Of a stretch of 36,905 nucleotides of DNA, positions 8,812 to 19,100 are shown piece after piece (positions within the stretch are counted from its first letter, which is position 1; each line of letters opens with the position of its first letter). The notes under the pieces were generated by a model that made no database searches, was not told where the DNA came from, and was given only the letters and a program-made list of their open reading frames with translations. The stretch is from Alistipes sp. (lineage in GTDB: Bacteria > Bacteroidota > Bacteroidia > Bacteroidales > Rikenellaceae): positions 1 through 36,905 of the forward strand of contig JAFYWG010000024.1 in assembly GCA_017558115.1 (NCBI GenBank), read 5' to 3'. Position numbers and translations under genes: made by a program.

Positions 8812-10221
8812 CTAATGCGTAAATACCTTACCAAGCTGTGCCTCTTGACGTTCGTACGTAAGGCGCGATGTTGTGGGGTACTTCAACGCATCCAACTCCT
8901 TGACTGCATCCTCGATGTCGCGCAAAAGCATATCGGCCATATCGCGCGACATGCCCTGACGTACAACGATACGCATGACAATCATATCCTCGATGCTCTT
9001 AGGCATGGAGTATGCGGGCACCATCCATCCCGACTGCTGCAAGCGCGCCTGGAGGTCGTAGAGCGTCCACTTCGCCGTCTTGTTGTAGTTGTCGTTCATC
9101 ATCCACACAAACAAGGGGTTGACAACCTCGTCCGAGTAGTTCTGGAAGCAAGGCATCTCGCCGATGCGCTTATGGCAGTACTTAGCAATCTCCATAGAGT
9201 TATTATGTATGCTCTGGTAGCCCTTACGGCCGAGGCGTATAAAGTTGTAGTACTGACCAAGAATCTGCGCTGCGGGGCGCGAGAAGTTGAGACCCACCTG
9301 AGTAACCTCAGCACCGAGGTAGTTCACCGAGAAGCTCATCTCCTCGGGCAGGTAGCTCTTATCGCGCCATACCACCCAGCCGAGACCGGGATATACAAGG
9401 CCAAACTTATGGCCTGAGGTAGAGATAGACACCACCCACTTGAGCCTAAAGTCCCACTTGTGGTGTGGCTTAAGGAAGGGGAGGATGAAGCCACCCGACG
9501 CGCCATCCACATGAATAGGAATGTTGTGACCCGTGTGGGCGTTGTACTTGTCGAGAGCCTTATCCAACGCCTCGATGTCGTCGTTAAGACCTGTCCACGT
9601 AACACCCGCAATGCCCACAACGCATATTGTGTTCTCGTCGCAGAGCTTAATGGCATCCTCTGCGCAGAGCGTGCGCTTCTCTCGCGTGAGGGGCACCTGG
9701 CGTAGCTCTATCTGCCACAATTTGCAGAACTTCTCCCATACCACCTGCAAGCCCGCGCTGATTACGAGGTTGGGCTTGTCGACAGGCTTACCCTCCTTCA
9801 TACGGCGGTGACGCCAGCGCAGCCATGCCGACACACCACCGAGCATGCAGGCCTCGGATGAGCCTATGCCGAGCGCACCCGTCTTGGAGTCGCTGGTCTC
9901 GGGGCTGTGCCATAGGTTGGCGATGATGTTTATGCATCGCGCCGCCATCACCGCCACGCGGGGATACTCCGTCTGGTCGATGTAGTTTATGGCTATGGCC
10001 TCGTTCATAAGACGTGTAGCGTGGTCGTCCATATAGGTAGTGACGAATGTCGCGAGGTTTAGCTGTGGCTGCGTCTCGATTGCCGCCTCATCCTTAACCA
10101 TGCGGTAGGCGATCTCGGGCATTGTCATCTCCTCGGGGATTGTCGTTGTAGGCGCGGGGTGAAGCATCTCCTCCGAGCCATATACAGCCGCTGTGGCCGT
10201 AGAGCATCGTTTTTCGTTCAT
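8812..10221 (-). CDS. gadB: Glutamate decarboxylase
   Basis: The 469-aa protein is a full-length GAD of the PLP-dependent group II decarboxylases. Visible motifs are IGSSEACMLGGVSAWLRWR (PLP phosphate site), IPIHVDGASGGFILPFL (cofactor-binding Asp) and SISTSGHKFGLVYPGLGWV, whose Lys near residue 270 binds PLP. It converts glutamate and a proton to GABA and CO2 in the cytoplasm, which protects against acid when coupled to a glutamate/GABA antiporter. No gadC antiporter or glutaminase gene is adjacent, although they often neighbour gadB in gut Bacteroidetes. The C-terminal TSRLTYERQEAQLGKVFTH resembles the pH-dependent tail of E. coli GadB. It is preceded by a 283-bp gap containing several hairpins. 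Confidence 0.95.
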   Translation of the reverse strand: MNEKRCSTATAAVYGSEEMLHPAPTTTIPEEMTMPEIAYRMVKDEAAIETQPQLNLATFVTTYMDDHATRLMNEAIAINYIDQTEYPRVAVMAARCINIIANLWHSPETSDSKTGALGIGSSEACMLGGVSAWLRWRHRRMKEGKPVDKPNLVISAGLQVVWEKFCKLWQIELRQVPLTREKRTLCAEDAIKLCDENTICVVGIAGVTWTGLNDDIEALDKALDKYNAHTGHNIPIHVDGASGGFILPFLKPHHKWDFRLKWVVSISTSGHKFGLVYPGLGWVVWRDKSYLPEEMSFSVNYLGAEVTQVGLNFSRPAAQILGQYYNFIRLGRKGYQSIHNNSMEIAKYCHKRIGEMPCFQNYSDEVVNPLFVWMMNDNYNKTAKWTLYDLQARLQQSGWMVPAYSMPKSIEDMIVMRIVVRQGMSRDMADMLLRDIEDAVKELDALKYPTTSRLTYERQEAQLGKVFTH

Positions 10222-10416
10222 AGGTAAAAGGTTTAAAAGTTATGTACACCTCCGAACGACACAAACCATGCCATGAGAAGATTGATGGAGCTAATCTCAA
10301 TCAGTCTTGCTCCTTTCAGAAATTATTTTGTTTCTGTAATGCTATGTGTGCGAGCACACCCACCACTATGGTAGGACACAATATCGAAATTTCTAACCGC
10401 TTTGTAGCATAGGAAT
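10222..10416 (-). other. gadB upstream region with two small hairpins
   Basis: No ORF is visible here. On the gadB strand there is a short perfect dyad at 10346-10359 (GTGTGC-GA-GCACAC) and a CAGAAA/TTTCTG dyad at 10317-10336 with an 8-base loop. I found no good TAnnTTTG element at a sensible distance, so the promoter is unassigned. The stretch could be a structured leader, but that is inference. Confidence 0.35.
10383..10398 (-). repeat. Shared 16-bp motif, copy 1 (upstream of gadB)
   Basis: The minus strand reads GGTTAGAAATTTCGAT. The identical 16 bases recur on the minus strand at 24716-24701, with similar GTGT/CC-containing sequence after both. Its role is unknown. Confidence 0.5.
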
Positions 10417-10452
10417 ATTAACGAAAACGGCAGCCACACAATGTGACTGCCG
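10417..10452 (-). terminator. Rho-independent terminator of the lipoprotein operon
   Basis: On the minus strand CGGCAGTCACA and TGTGGCTGCCG form an 11-bp stem (10452-10428, one G-U) with a three-base loop, followed by TTTTCGTT. It lies about 50 bp past the stop of the fimbrillin/FISUMP gene. Confidence 0.85.
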
Positions 10453-10504
10453 ATATTGTTTTGTTACTGAGGCCTTGCCGAAGCAATGCCCTATGGGGTG
10501 GATA

Positions 10505-12469
10505 TTACTCTTTTACACAACGCACAGAGTACCCGTAGCCGCGACTGCCGTTGTTGAGGACTACTGAGCTGAAACCGCCGAGGTAGTTGAAGCTGAGGTA
10601 GTATGCTTGGCTGGTGCTGCTCGGTTGAGGAGTAGCAGACCAGCAACAGCTGCGGTCTCCGACATAGCTCAACGACCCACTACCGCTGTCACGATAGCCA
10701 ACAACAGGATACCACGCTGTTGTCTCGCCATCGGCAAGAGTCCAATACATTCCGCAATTAGACTTATCGCCAGTTGCTTTCACATTCGCAGTTGCCCAGA
10801 AACCATTCTCTCCACCATCTGGTACGCGATACCCGACTGGACAAGGGTCATATAAGCCTTTCGCCGACTCTGATGTATGCCAGCCATTTACTGGAACGTT
10901 TCCGCCATACCATCCAGTTGCATATGTCATCGGATTCTCCTCTGCGAAGTCCATTTTATTATTAGATGCTGCAACATTCCAAGTACCAGTCGATGCCGCA
11001 AGAGTTGTTCCCGATTTTGCGCAAGTACCCATAAATGGATCTTTGCGTCCACCCTGATAGAGCAAACCAAATGCACCAATATCGCCAGGAGTAGCAGAGG
11101 TTGCACCGAGGTTGCGGTCCATCATTGTGCCAGCGTTGTTAGCGTAAACATGGTCGTTCCAACCCTCCTCCGAGCACCAAATATGCCAAGACCAGAGTAT
11201 TCCATCTTTCGAGTTGCGAACTGCAATTGATGCATTACCGTTCTTAAACTCCTCTGCTGTAGTGAAATATACATAACCATTCTGATAGCCAGTCTCTGCA
11301 ATCAAATCTCCAACATTGGGCATTACATCAGTGCCAAAAGTCTCCCATAGCACCTCAGTCTTCTTGACATTACCAACTGAGTATTCGGTGTTACCTAAAG
11401 TAGCCTTGAATTTGTAATTACCTACACCCTGGATAAGATAGCAGTTTGCAGTACCCTCAGCCGAGAGGTCGGTGTACAACGAGAGGTCGACACCGTCGTC
11501 CTCGCCACCCTCAGAGCCGTCACCTTCGCCCTCAGAGCCACCACCGATATTATTCCAGTCCTCAATCTCGCAGCCAATCTCAACCTTGATGGCGGTAGTA
11601 GAGGCGTTCAATACAGCAGTATAGGTATAAGATACGCCAGGCTTAAAGTTGAATGCATCCTCCAACAAGTACGATACACTCTTTGCGTTAATCTCCAACA
11701 GGGGCACAGAGGTCTCGAGCATCTGTGGCACAACGATAGCCTCATAAACAACGGCCTCACCATCCTCGAAAGTGCGAATGCCGAGGTTACGCATCTTGAT
11801 AGACTTTGCACCGCTATATGGATTCTTAACAACCGAGCCACTTGCAAGCGAGATATGGGCATCGGTTACGGTTGAGTGGAGGTGCACGGTAGCATCCTTA
11901 GGTAGAGAGCCGATATACTCCTCACCCGCCATAATCCTCACTACAAGGCGACTCATAGCGTGGTTCATTGCGAGTGACACAGCGCCATCGGCCTGCGCTA
12001 CACCCTCGGCCTTTGCCCAAAGGAGGTCGCTTGCCTCGTATGCGCCCTCTACATCTTGGTCAAGAGCCACAGAGAATGGTTGCTTATCAACATCTTCGAC
12101 CTCCATATATGGATAGTAGGCGTAGACATCGCTCTTGCCCTCGCCCCAATAGATTGCACGCTCGGGCGCCCACGATGCACCGTCGAAGAGCAACGCCTCG
12201 TTGTTGGCGCGGTTACCCGAAATCTGTAGTGGCATAGGGGTTGTGTCATCTGCGTAGTCGGTAACATATACGCCGATTTTGTCCTCTGACTCGAACGCTC
12301 CATTGCTTACGCGTGTATGTGCGCTGGGTGATGCTATATCGAATAGCATACGGTTGTCGGCAGGCATCTCGGCATTGTTGGTAGCCTGCTCACACGCCAC
12401 CATACCCAATGCTAATGCTGCTATTGCTAAATATTTAGTTTTCATAGGTTGTTTATATTTGTTCGTCAT
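10505..12469 (-). CDS. Fimbrillin-like (Mfa-like) lipoprotein with C-terminal FISUMP domain
   Basis: The protein has up to 654 aa. Its lipoprotein signal is KTKYLAIAALALGMVAC, with lipid Cys at 26 by this start. Residues about 30-310 form a fimbrillin-like module with family phrases shared by its neighbours (IGVYVTDY, YAYYPY, AYEASDLLWAKAE, NHAMSRLVVRI, VYEAIVVPQ). A Gly/Glu/Asp linker at about 315-335 leads to a C-terminal Fibrobacter-succinogenes-major-paralogue domain (DRNLGAT, GLLYQGGRKDPF, YDPCPVGYRVPDGG, RSCCWSATP, SVRCVKE). Such proteins sit on the outer membrane and may be tip or accessory pilus subunits or adhesins. I kept the start at 12469 because ACACT precedes it, as at other starts here. 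An ATG at 12445 would still leave a complete signal peptide. It is last in the run, behind an REP-like element. Confidence 0.85.
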   Translation of the reverse strand: MTNKYKQPMKTKYLAIAALALGMVACEQATNNAEMPADNRMLFDIASPSAHTRVSNGAFESEDKIGVYVTDYADDTTPMPLQISGNRANNEALLFDGASWAPERAIYWGEGKSDVYAYYPYMEVEDVDKQPFSVALDQDVEGAYEASDLLWAKAEGVAQADGAVSLAMNHAMSRLVVRIMAGEEYIGSLPKDATVHLHSTVTDAHISLASGSVVKNPYSGAKSIKMRNLGIRTFEDGEAVVYEAIVVPQMLETSVPLLEINAKSVSYLLEDAFNFKPGVSYTYTAVLNASTTAIKVEIGCEIEDWNNIGGGSEGEGDGSEGGEDDGVDLSLYTDLSAEGTANCYLIQGVGNYKFKATLGNTEYSVGNVKKTEVLWETFGTDVMPNVGDLIAETGYQNGYVYFTTAEEFKNGNASIAVRNSKDGILWSWHIWCSEEGWNDHVYANNAGTMMDRNLGATSATPGDIGAFGLLYQGGRKDPFMGTCAKSGTTLAASTGTWNVAASNNKMDFAEENPMTYATGWYGGNVPVNGWHTSESAKGLYDPCPVGYRVPDGGENGFWATANVKATGDKSNCGMYWTLADGETTAWYPVVGYRDSGSGSLSYVGDRSCCWSATPQPSSTSQAYYLSFNYLGGFSSVVLNNGSRGYGYSVRCVKE

Positions 12470-12486
12470 AGTGTATCCTCTACTCT

Positions 12487-12577
12487 GTCATTCTGAGCGT
12501 AGTGAAGAATCTCGAGGTCTGTTCTAAGGTTGGAATGATGTACTCCCCGCGAGATGTTTCACTTCGTTCAACATGAC
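12487..12577. repeat. REP-like inverted-repeat element, copy 2
   Basis: Arms at 12487-12514 (GTCATTCTGAGCGTAGTGAA...) and 12550-12577 (ending GTTCAACATGAC) are inverted and imperfect. The element has the same 91-bp length and arm sequence type as the one at 6196-6286. It fills most of the 127-bp gap between the last two genes of the lipoprotein run, so its hairpin could dampen read-through or stabilise upstream mRNA. That effect is inference. Confidence 0.75.
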
Positions 12578-12596
12578 AAAACGGTGACACTGTGGG

Positions 12597-15500
12597 TTAA
12601 AACTTACTCTTGTCAAACACTGGTTTCTCGCCCATAAACTTTGGAGGACGCTGGTCAAACTGCGACGAAGTGCCGAAGTCCAGACCATCCCACTCCAACG
12701 CGCGTGTTGTGGCAGTCGATGGCAACGACTCGTGGTCGAGAGCCTTGAATGCCTCGAACGAATACTCCTCACCCGCATACTTCATAATACGCTTAACCAT
12801 CGACTCACGCGAAATGGCGTTGTAGTAGGCGATGTTATTGTTCATACAGCTTGTCGCCTCCGAGCGCCATACACCACGGGTGTGCATATATGCGCCCTCA
12901 TAGACATCAACAACATTCGAGTACTGTGGGTCGTAAATCATATGTGACCAAGGCACCTCCTGCATACTACCTGTAAGCGAGATATTGGGATAGAAGCCGT
13001 ATGACTTCATTTGATTTATTTCCTTAACGTGATCACAGCAGTCGCAATCGCAAGACTGAATAAATGCGTTATGGTAGATATACTCATCTGCCAACTTACC
13101 AAAGCCGTGACCACCAGCCTCGTGATGAACAATACCACGGAAATCATATGGTGCAGGATCTGAGCTCATTGGACATATCGCCACTGCCGAACCATCACCC
13201 CACATATAGCAAAGACCGCTATACTCGTAGCTATTCTCAACGAGGATAACGAGTGTCTTGGCTACATCGTCGTTGATAGGAGCAACGCAAGCGCCCGCAA
13301 ATACGGTCTCGAAGTCTGGCGAAACACCCTCATTCAGAGTGTACTGCGAGCCGAAGCGAGCCTCACGGATGGTGTTGACTGTTCCCATACCGCTATCGGC
13401 CGACATACCCACTACGGCATATACATTGAAGTAGTCCTTGTAGGTGAGATATGGCTCGATATCGAAGAAGTAGGTGTAAGCATCTTGCATAGCCTGCAAA
13501 TATTTACCCTCCGAGATATCCTTTGCATCGAAGCAGTCGCCCATCAGCACGATATTTACGCCATTACCAACGCTATTCTCCTGGAGAGTGATAAGATCGC
13601 CATCGCCGTAGGTGTAGTCGTATTGCTCAACGGTCATCTTCGAGCGATAATCCTTGTCATCGAGCAAGAATACCACCTCGCCACCACGACCTGCATGTGT
13701 TGAATAATCAACCTTACCCGATGAGTTTACAGTACCCGTTTGGAATGTACCAACATCACCCGCAGCCATCTCGTTTACAGTGATGGTTACATCAGTCTTA
13801 CCTACACCCGAAGAAGGCGTAACAGTTACCCACTCAGGGCAACTCTCTACACTCCACGCCTCGCCAGCAGGGGCACGAAGAGTGAATGTTTTGCTGTGCT
13901 CATCGTTGAGTGTGCGTAGCAAGTTGCGCGAGATGGAGAAGTCGCGGTGCGCAGCAATGCGCTTAAACTCACTCCAACCCGAAGCAAACTGATACTTCTT
14001 GATAGACTCCTCAGGGACCTCAAGGGTGAAATTATCCTTTGCTACACCATTGAATGTATAAGAGTCAATTGTTGGCGGATTCTTAGCTTTGCAGACAATA
14101 GAAGATACAAAATAACAACCAGAAAATGCACTCGACTCTATAACCTCTACATCCTTATGAAGCACAATACCCTCAATATTACTACAACCACCGAACAATC
14201 CCGATGGAATTGCAATAATATTCTCCGGAATCTCAACAACACCACTCAATCGCCAACAACCGCTAAATACCGATGAGCCGATTGAAATAAGATTCTTTGG
14301 GAGGACAAGCCTTCCGTTAAATTCTGTGCAACGAAATGCATCATCTCCAATTATTGTAACTGTTGAAGGGATATTCAACTCTCCTCTAAATGGTGTTTCA
14401 TGAAAGGCTTGACCTTTAATCTCGGTCAAACCGTTCGGTAGGTAAAGATTGCCTGTAAACCCACATCTATAAAAAGACAGACCAGAGATAATTTTTACAC
14501 CGTCAGGTATAGTCAATGAACCGGTCAAATGAACACAAATATAGAATGCGCGCTCTCCGATTTCCTCCAAATCCTTTGGCAGAACAAGATTACCCTTAAT
14601 TGCAGACTTACTGAATGCACTGTTACCTATTTTCTTTAATGACGCAGGAAGTGAAATCTCACACATTAATGATGAACAATCTGCAAATGCACTAGAGCCA
14701 ATCTCCTCCAAGGTTGAAGGAAATTGAACATTTGTGATTTTTGTACCACTGAAACCAGAAACATACTTCAAACCCTCGGGCAACTGCAGTGTGCCAGTGA
14801 GAGAAGTACTCGAGAATGCATTGCCTTCAATACGCTCCAACTTATCGGGAAGCACACACTTGATAAGGGTTTTCTTGCCATTAAATGCGCTACCTGGAAT
14901 CTGATAAACATCATTAATCCTACTTTCTACCTCGCGGAGGTTAAGACGCATAAGTGAGGTCATTTTGGTGCGCATAAAGGTGTAATCATCTGCGCCAATA
15001 GAACCAGTAAGTTTCAAGTTCTTGATAGCCGTAACATCCATCTCCAAGCGGTCGACCATAGTGCGCTCAAGCTGACCAGCTGCGGGGCAATGCACAACAA
15101 CATACTCGCGGGCATCATCCTGGTGCGACACATTGTCGGCCTCCCAGTCCATAATGCTGAAGCCCACCAACTCGAGCTCGTAGTCGCCCGTATTAGCCGT
15201 CTTCTTAATCTTCAAATCAAAGGTGGTAATCTTGCCAGGGAGATACTCCGTAACCTCGTTACGCGCAAAGAAGCGTGGGTGACCATCGATGGTGATAACC
15301 AGCACATTCTCGCCCGCAGCAACACTCTGTGGCACAACAATAGCGCGGAACGCATCGCCATCCTTCACGGGGATAATGCCATCCAAAGGCACATCGCTTG
15401 TAGGTGTAACCTCACCAGTAGCGAGGTCGATGGTAGACTTGCGGATAGTATTAGAGACCAAAATCTCCTTCTTCACCGCAGCAAACTCAGCCTCATCGGC

Positions 15501-16076
15501 CCAGCCGTCGCCCTGAACAAGGCGCACACGAACAGATGACATCTTGTGCTGGAAGCGCATAGAGACACGGTTCTCCGTAGGCGTGATATTCTCCGCCTTA
15601 GCCCACAAGAAGTCCGAAGCCTCATACGCAGCCATCTGGCCGTGCTCCGCCTCCTTGGTCTGATCCTTAGCCACCTCGAAAGGATATGCCTCGATAGATG
15701 ATGGCTGGGCATAAGGATAGTAACCGAAGAAGTCTACCTTCGTGTCGTCATCCTTATAGTAGATGTCGTACTCCGAATCCCAAGTGCCATCCTCGGCAAG
15801 GGTAAACTTCACATTATCGGCCTGGTTGTCCTCCAAAAGGAGTGTTCCAGGGGTATCGCCATCGTAGTTTACAAGGTAGATACCCACAACATCGCCCGAG
15901 CAGAAGCCCGAGTCGTCAACACGAGTGTTATCGCGCTGGTCGATATTACCCTCGATTAATACCTTGTGTGACGCGCCATCGGGGGATGGCATAGGCGCAA
16001 TCACCTCGATGTCGGCAGTACAGCCCGCAAATGCCAAGACCGCAATGCCCAAAGTTAATAGTAGTTTGTGTTTCAT
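12597..16076 (-). CDS. Fimbrillin-like/LRR/BACON-like/M64 metallopeptidase fusion lipoprotein
   Basis: The 1159-aa protein has a lipoprotein signal (LLTLGIAVLAFAGC, Cys 19). Residues about 25-310 are a fimbrillin-like module (FCSGDVVGIYLVNYD, FFGYYPYAQP, AYEASDFLWAKAEN, FRAIVVPQSV). Residues about 370-690 hold BspA/LRR_5-type repeats (LPxxLxxIGxxAFxxC). A BACON-like domain at about 720-850 includes WSVESCPEWVTVTPSSGVGK. The C-terminal part from about 865 is an M64-family peptidase (VNIVLMGDCFDA) with zinc motif HEAGGHGFGKLADEY at 985-999 and a Cys cluster just after (SCDCDCCDH). M64 includes the IgA protease of Clostridium ramosum. The protein is probably a surface-anchored protease presented through adhesive domains. 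Its substrate is unknown. It is 30 bp downstream of the collagen-like gene and has a full-length paralogue at 20606-24271. Confidence 0.9.
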   Translation of the reverse strand: MKHKLLLTLGIAVLAFAGCTADIEVIAPMPSPDGASHKVLIEGNIDQRDNTRVDDSGFCSGDVVGIYLVNYDGDTPGTLLLEDNQADNVKFTLAEDGTWDSEYDIYYKDDDTKVDFFGYYPYAQPSSIEAYPFEVAKDQTKEAEHGQMAAYEASDFLWAKAENITPTENRVSMRFQHKMSSVRVRLVQGDGWADEAEFAAVKKEILVSNTIRKSTIDLATGEVTPTSDVPLDGIIPVKDGDAFRAIVVPQSVAAGENVLVITIDGHPRFFARNEVTEYLPGKITTFDLKIKKTANTGDYELELVGFSIMDWEADNVSHQDDAREYVVVHCPAAGQLERTMVDRLEMDVTAIKNLKLTGSIGADDYTFMRTKMTSLMRLNLREVESRINDVYQIPGSAFNGKKTLIKCVLPDKLERIEGNAFSSTSLTGTLQLPEGLKYVSGFSGTKITNVQFPSTLEEIGSSAFADCSSLMCEISLPASLKKIGNSAFSKSAIKGNLVLPKDLEEIGERAFYICVHLTGSLTIPDGVKIISGLSFYRCGFTGNLYLPNGLTEIKGQAFHETPFRGELNIPSTVTIIGDDAFRCTEFNGRLVLPKNLISIGSSVFSGCWRLSGVVEIPENIIAIPSGLFGGCSNIEGIVLHKDVEVIESSAFSGCYFVSSIVCKAKNPPTIDSYTFNGVAKDNFTLEVPEESIKKYQFASGWSEFKRIAAHRDFSISRNLLRTLNDEHSKTFTLRAPAGEAWSVESCPEWVTVTPSSGVGKTDVTITVNEMAAGDVGTFQTGTVNSSGKVDYSTHAGRGGEVVFLLDDKDYRSKMTVEQYDYTYGDGDLITLQENSVGNGVNIVLMGDCFDAKDISEGKYLQAMQDAYTYFFDIEPYLTYKDYFNVYAVVGMSADSGMGTVNTIREARFGSQYTLNEGVSPDFETVFAGACVAPINDDVAKTLVILVENSYEYSGLCYMWGDGSAVAICPMSSDPAPYDFRGIVHHEAGGHGFGKLADEYIYHNAFIQSCDCDCCDHVKEINQMKSYGFYPNISLTGSMQEVPWSHMIYDPQYSNVVDVYEGAYMHTRGVWRSEATSCMNNNIAYYNAISRESMVKRIMKYAGEEYSFEAFKALDHESLPSTATTRALEWDGLDFGTSSQFDQRPPKFMGEKPVFDKSKF

Positions 16077-16106
16077 AGTGTATGATATTTTTGTTTATTG
16101 TCGTGC

Positions 16107-19100
16107 TTAAATCTCGCCCTCTACATTCTCACCGTCGCCCCAGCCGCCGACACCCATGCCTGGGCCATTGGTCGACACGGTAATCTCCGCACCTATATTA
16201 TATATAGCACCCGAAGCAAAAGTCGTAGCAGGGAAGTCGATGGTCTGCTCGCCACCGTAGAAGCCTGCAACCTTAACAGAGTAGCCGCTCGCCAATGCCA
16301 CAGGGGGCACGACAAACCAAAACTCCGTAGCCGAAGCCTCAGCACGGCCAAGGGTAAGCTCGGTGCAGCTCATTGAGATTGTCGAAGAGGGCTTTGTGGT
16401 GAAGACACACTCAGGCGCAGCGCCATACTTGGGCGTTACCGAGGCGTTGCCTGCCAATGCCTCGCCACCCTTTGATGCGAGGGTCACAGACTTAATGGTC
16501 TGCTCACTGCCCCACAACTTCACGCATACATAGGCGCACAAGGGCTGAAGCGCGATGTTAGTATCCGCAACGTCGCTCGACACGCCAACCATAACATCCA
16601 ATGCCGATGAGTAGCCACCCGCAACATAGCTCTGCGAGTTGGGCAATGCCATCAATATAGCACCATCCGAGAGGCGGTAGTTCGACTTGTAGGGATAGAC
16701 CGCATAGTGTGCCGAAGCAGCTGCCGCCGAGCCCGACGCTACAGAGGCAGCCTCAAAAGTGCCCGATGTGGCACCCGCAGCACCCATATACTTAAACTGC
16801 TGATTGCGAGCATTTCCCGCGAAGACCGCAAGAGCATCGCCCGCCTTCCAGCCATTAGCATTGGTAGCTGTTACGGCAGTGAAAGCACTCTGCGTAATAG
16901 TATAATCTACGGCAAGTGAGCCATCCTTGGTCATAACCTGAACCGTTGCCGAGCGAGTACCGAGGTTTGTGTTAGGAGCAACCGACAATGCCACGCTATA
17001 CTCCGTCATAGCACTACGCTGTGGGGCGAATTGCACCCACGACTGAACCTCTGCGGGGATAGAGACCTTCCAGTCGATGTTTGAGGCAAAGTTGAGGTTT
17101 ACGCGACCGCCCTCAGCACCAATAGTCTGCTCTGCGCCATTGCTGATAGTGATGCCCGCCTGCTCGAAGCCGATGCTCTTCATCACGACCTTCTCGCCAT
17201 TCGACACAAAGACAATCACCTTGCTATACTCATCAATGATTGAGCTTGACTTAATCTCTATTTTTCCGCTCTTGCCATCTGCGCTCGCGGGAACAACCTT
17301 TGCGCGTAGGTCAGAAGATGATGTCACCTCCACGGTAACGCTCTCCGTTACGCTCTGCACCGAGTAGCCAATCTCGCGTGTAGAGTTAGGTGCCATAACC
17401 ACCAAGTCGCTCGCATCGAACGATATAGAGAGTGCCGCACCCTTTGGGAGTGTAATTTGAGTGCCATCTGCAAGTGTGAAATATACATACTGCTCATCCT
17501 GCGTTACGCTCTGGAAGAATGAGTCACCATCCTTACCATCTGCACCATCGCTACCATTTGCACCATCTTTACCATCCTCGCCAGTAGCCTTGCCGAGTTG
17601 TGACCAAGTTGTGCCGTTGTCGTACGAGATATACCAATACTCGTTCTCAATCTTAAGTTGAGGTGTGATGCCATCAACGCCATTTGTACCATTAGAGCCA
17701 TTTTCGCCATCAATGCCTACAGCCTTAATCTTGTTGCCATTTGCATCTTTCAACCACTCGCCATCAAGCGTCCAGTAGTAGATGCCATCTGTGTGCTGCT
17801 TAACGCCAATCTGGGGCGAGTGACCATCAAGACCATTTGCACCATCCTTGCCATTCTCACCATTCTCGCCGTGGTAGATTGTTACTGCACCACTCTTCGA
17901 GAAGTTGATGGTGTAGCCGATAGTCTTGCCACCATCGACAACTGGTGTAACCGAAGTAACATAGTCATTATTCTGCAATGCCTCAACGATTGTCTGCAAC
18001 GCCTCAATATTTGAATTCATCTGGTTGCACAAGGTGCGCAACGCTTCAAATGCCGACCACGTTGGCAACTTGATGACTGTACCATCAGCCAAAGTGATAA
18101 CAACATACTCGCTATTCGATGAGTCTACGCTCTGGAAGAATGAGTCTCCATCCTTACCATCTGCGCCATCGCTACCATTTGCACCATCTTTACCATCCTC
18201 GCCAGCTGCCTTGCCGAGCTGTGACCATGTAGTGCCGTTGTCGTATGAGATATACCAATACTCGTTCTCAATCTTGAGCTGTGGGGTGATACCATCTGCG
18301 CCGTTCTCACCATCAACTCCATCGGTGCCATCTGCACCATCTTGACCGTCTTTGCCGTCCTCACCATCTTGACCATCTTTGCCGTCCTCACCATCTTGAC
18401 CATCTTTGCCATCGACACCCACAGCCTTAATTTTGTTACCAGCTTCATCAAGCAACCACTCGCCATCAAGTGTCCAATAATAGATGCCGTCGCTATCCTG
18501 ACGAACACCGACTATTGGCGAGTGTCCATCCTTACCATCAGCGCCGTTGACACCATCTATGCCATCTGCACCATCCTTGCCATCCTCGCCATCAACTCCA
18601 TGGTAGATTGTTACTGCACCCGACTTAGAGAAGTAGATGGTGTAGCCAATGGTCTTGCCATCCTCGACAATTTGCTGAACAGAAGTAACATAGTCATTAT
18701 TCTGAAGTGCCTCCAAAATCTGCTGCATAGCCGAGATATTTTGATTCATCTCCTCGCACTGCTTCTTCAACTGATCAAAGGCGTACCATGTTGGGATTTT
18801 GATTGTTGTGCCATCGGCAAGAGTAAAGACCACATAGTCATCATTCGATGTATCAACACCCTCAAAGAATGAGTCGCCATCCTTGCCATCAGCGCCATCG
18901 CTACCGTTAGCACCATCCTTGCCATCCTCACCCGTTGCCTTACCGAGCTGAGTCCAAGTTGAGCCTTTGTCATACGAGATATACCAGTAGTCATTCTCGA
19001 TTTTGAGCTGAGGGGTGATGCCATCAACGCCATTTGCACCATTAGCACCATCAACTCCATCGGTGCCATCTGCGCCATCTGCGCCGTTCTCACCATCCTT

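Noticed and set aside
8722..9417. 231-aa plus-strand ORF
   Set aside because: It is antisense to the well-supported gadB gene and has no family pattern.
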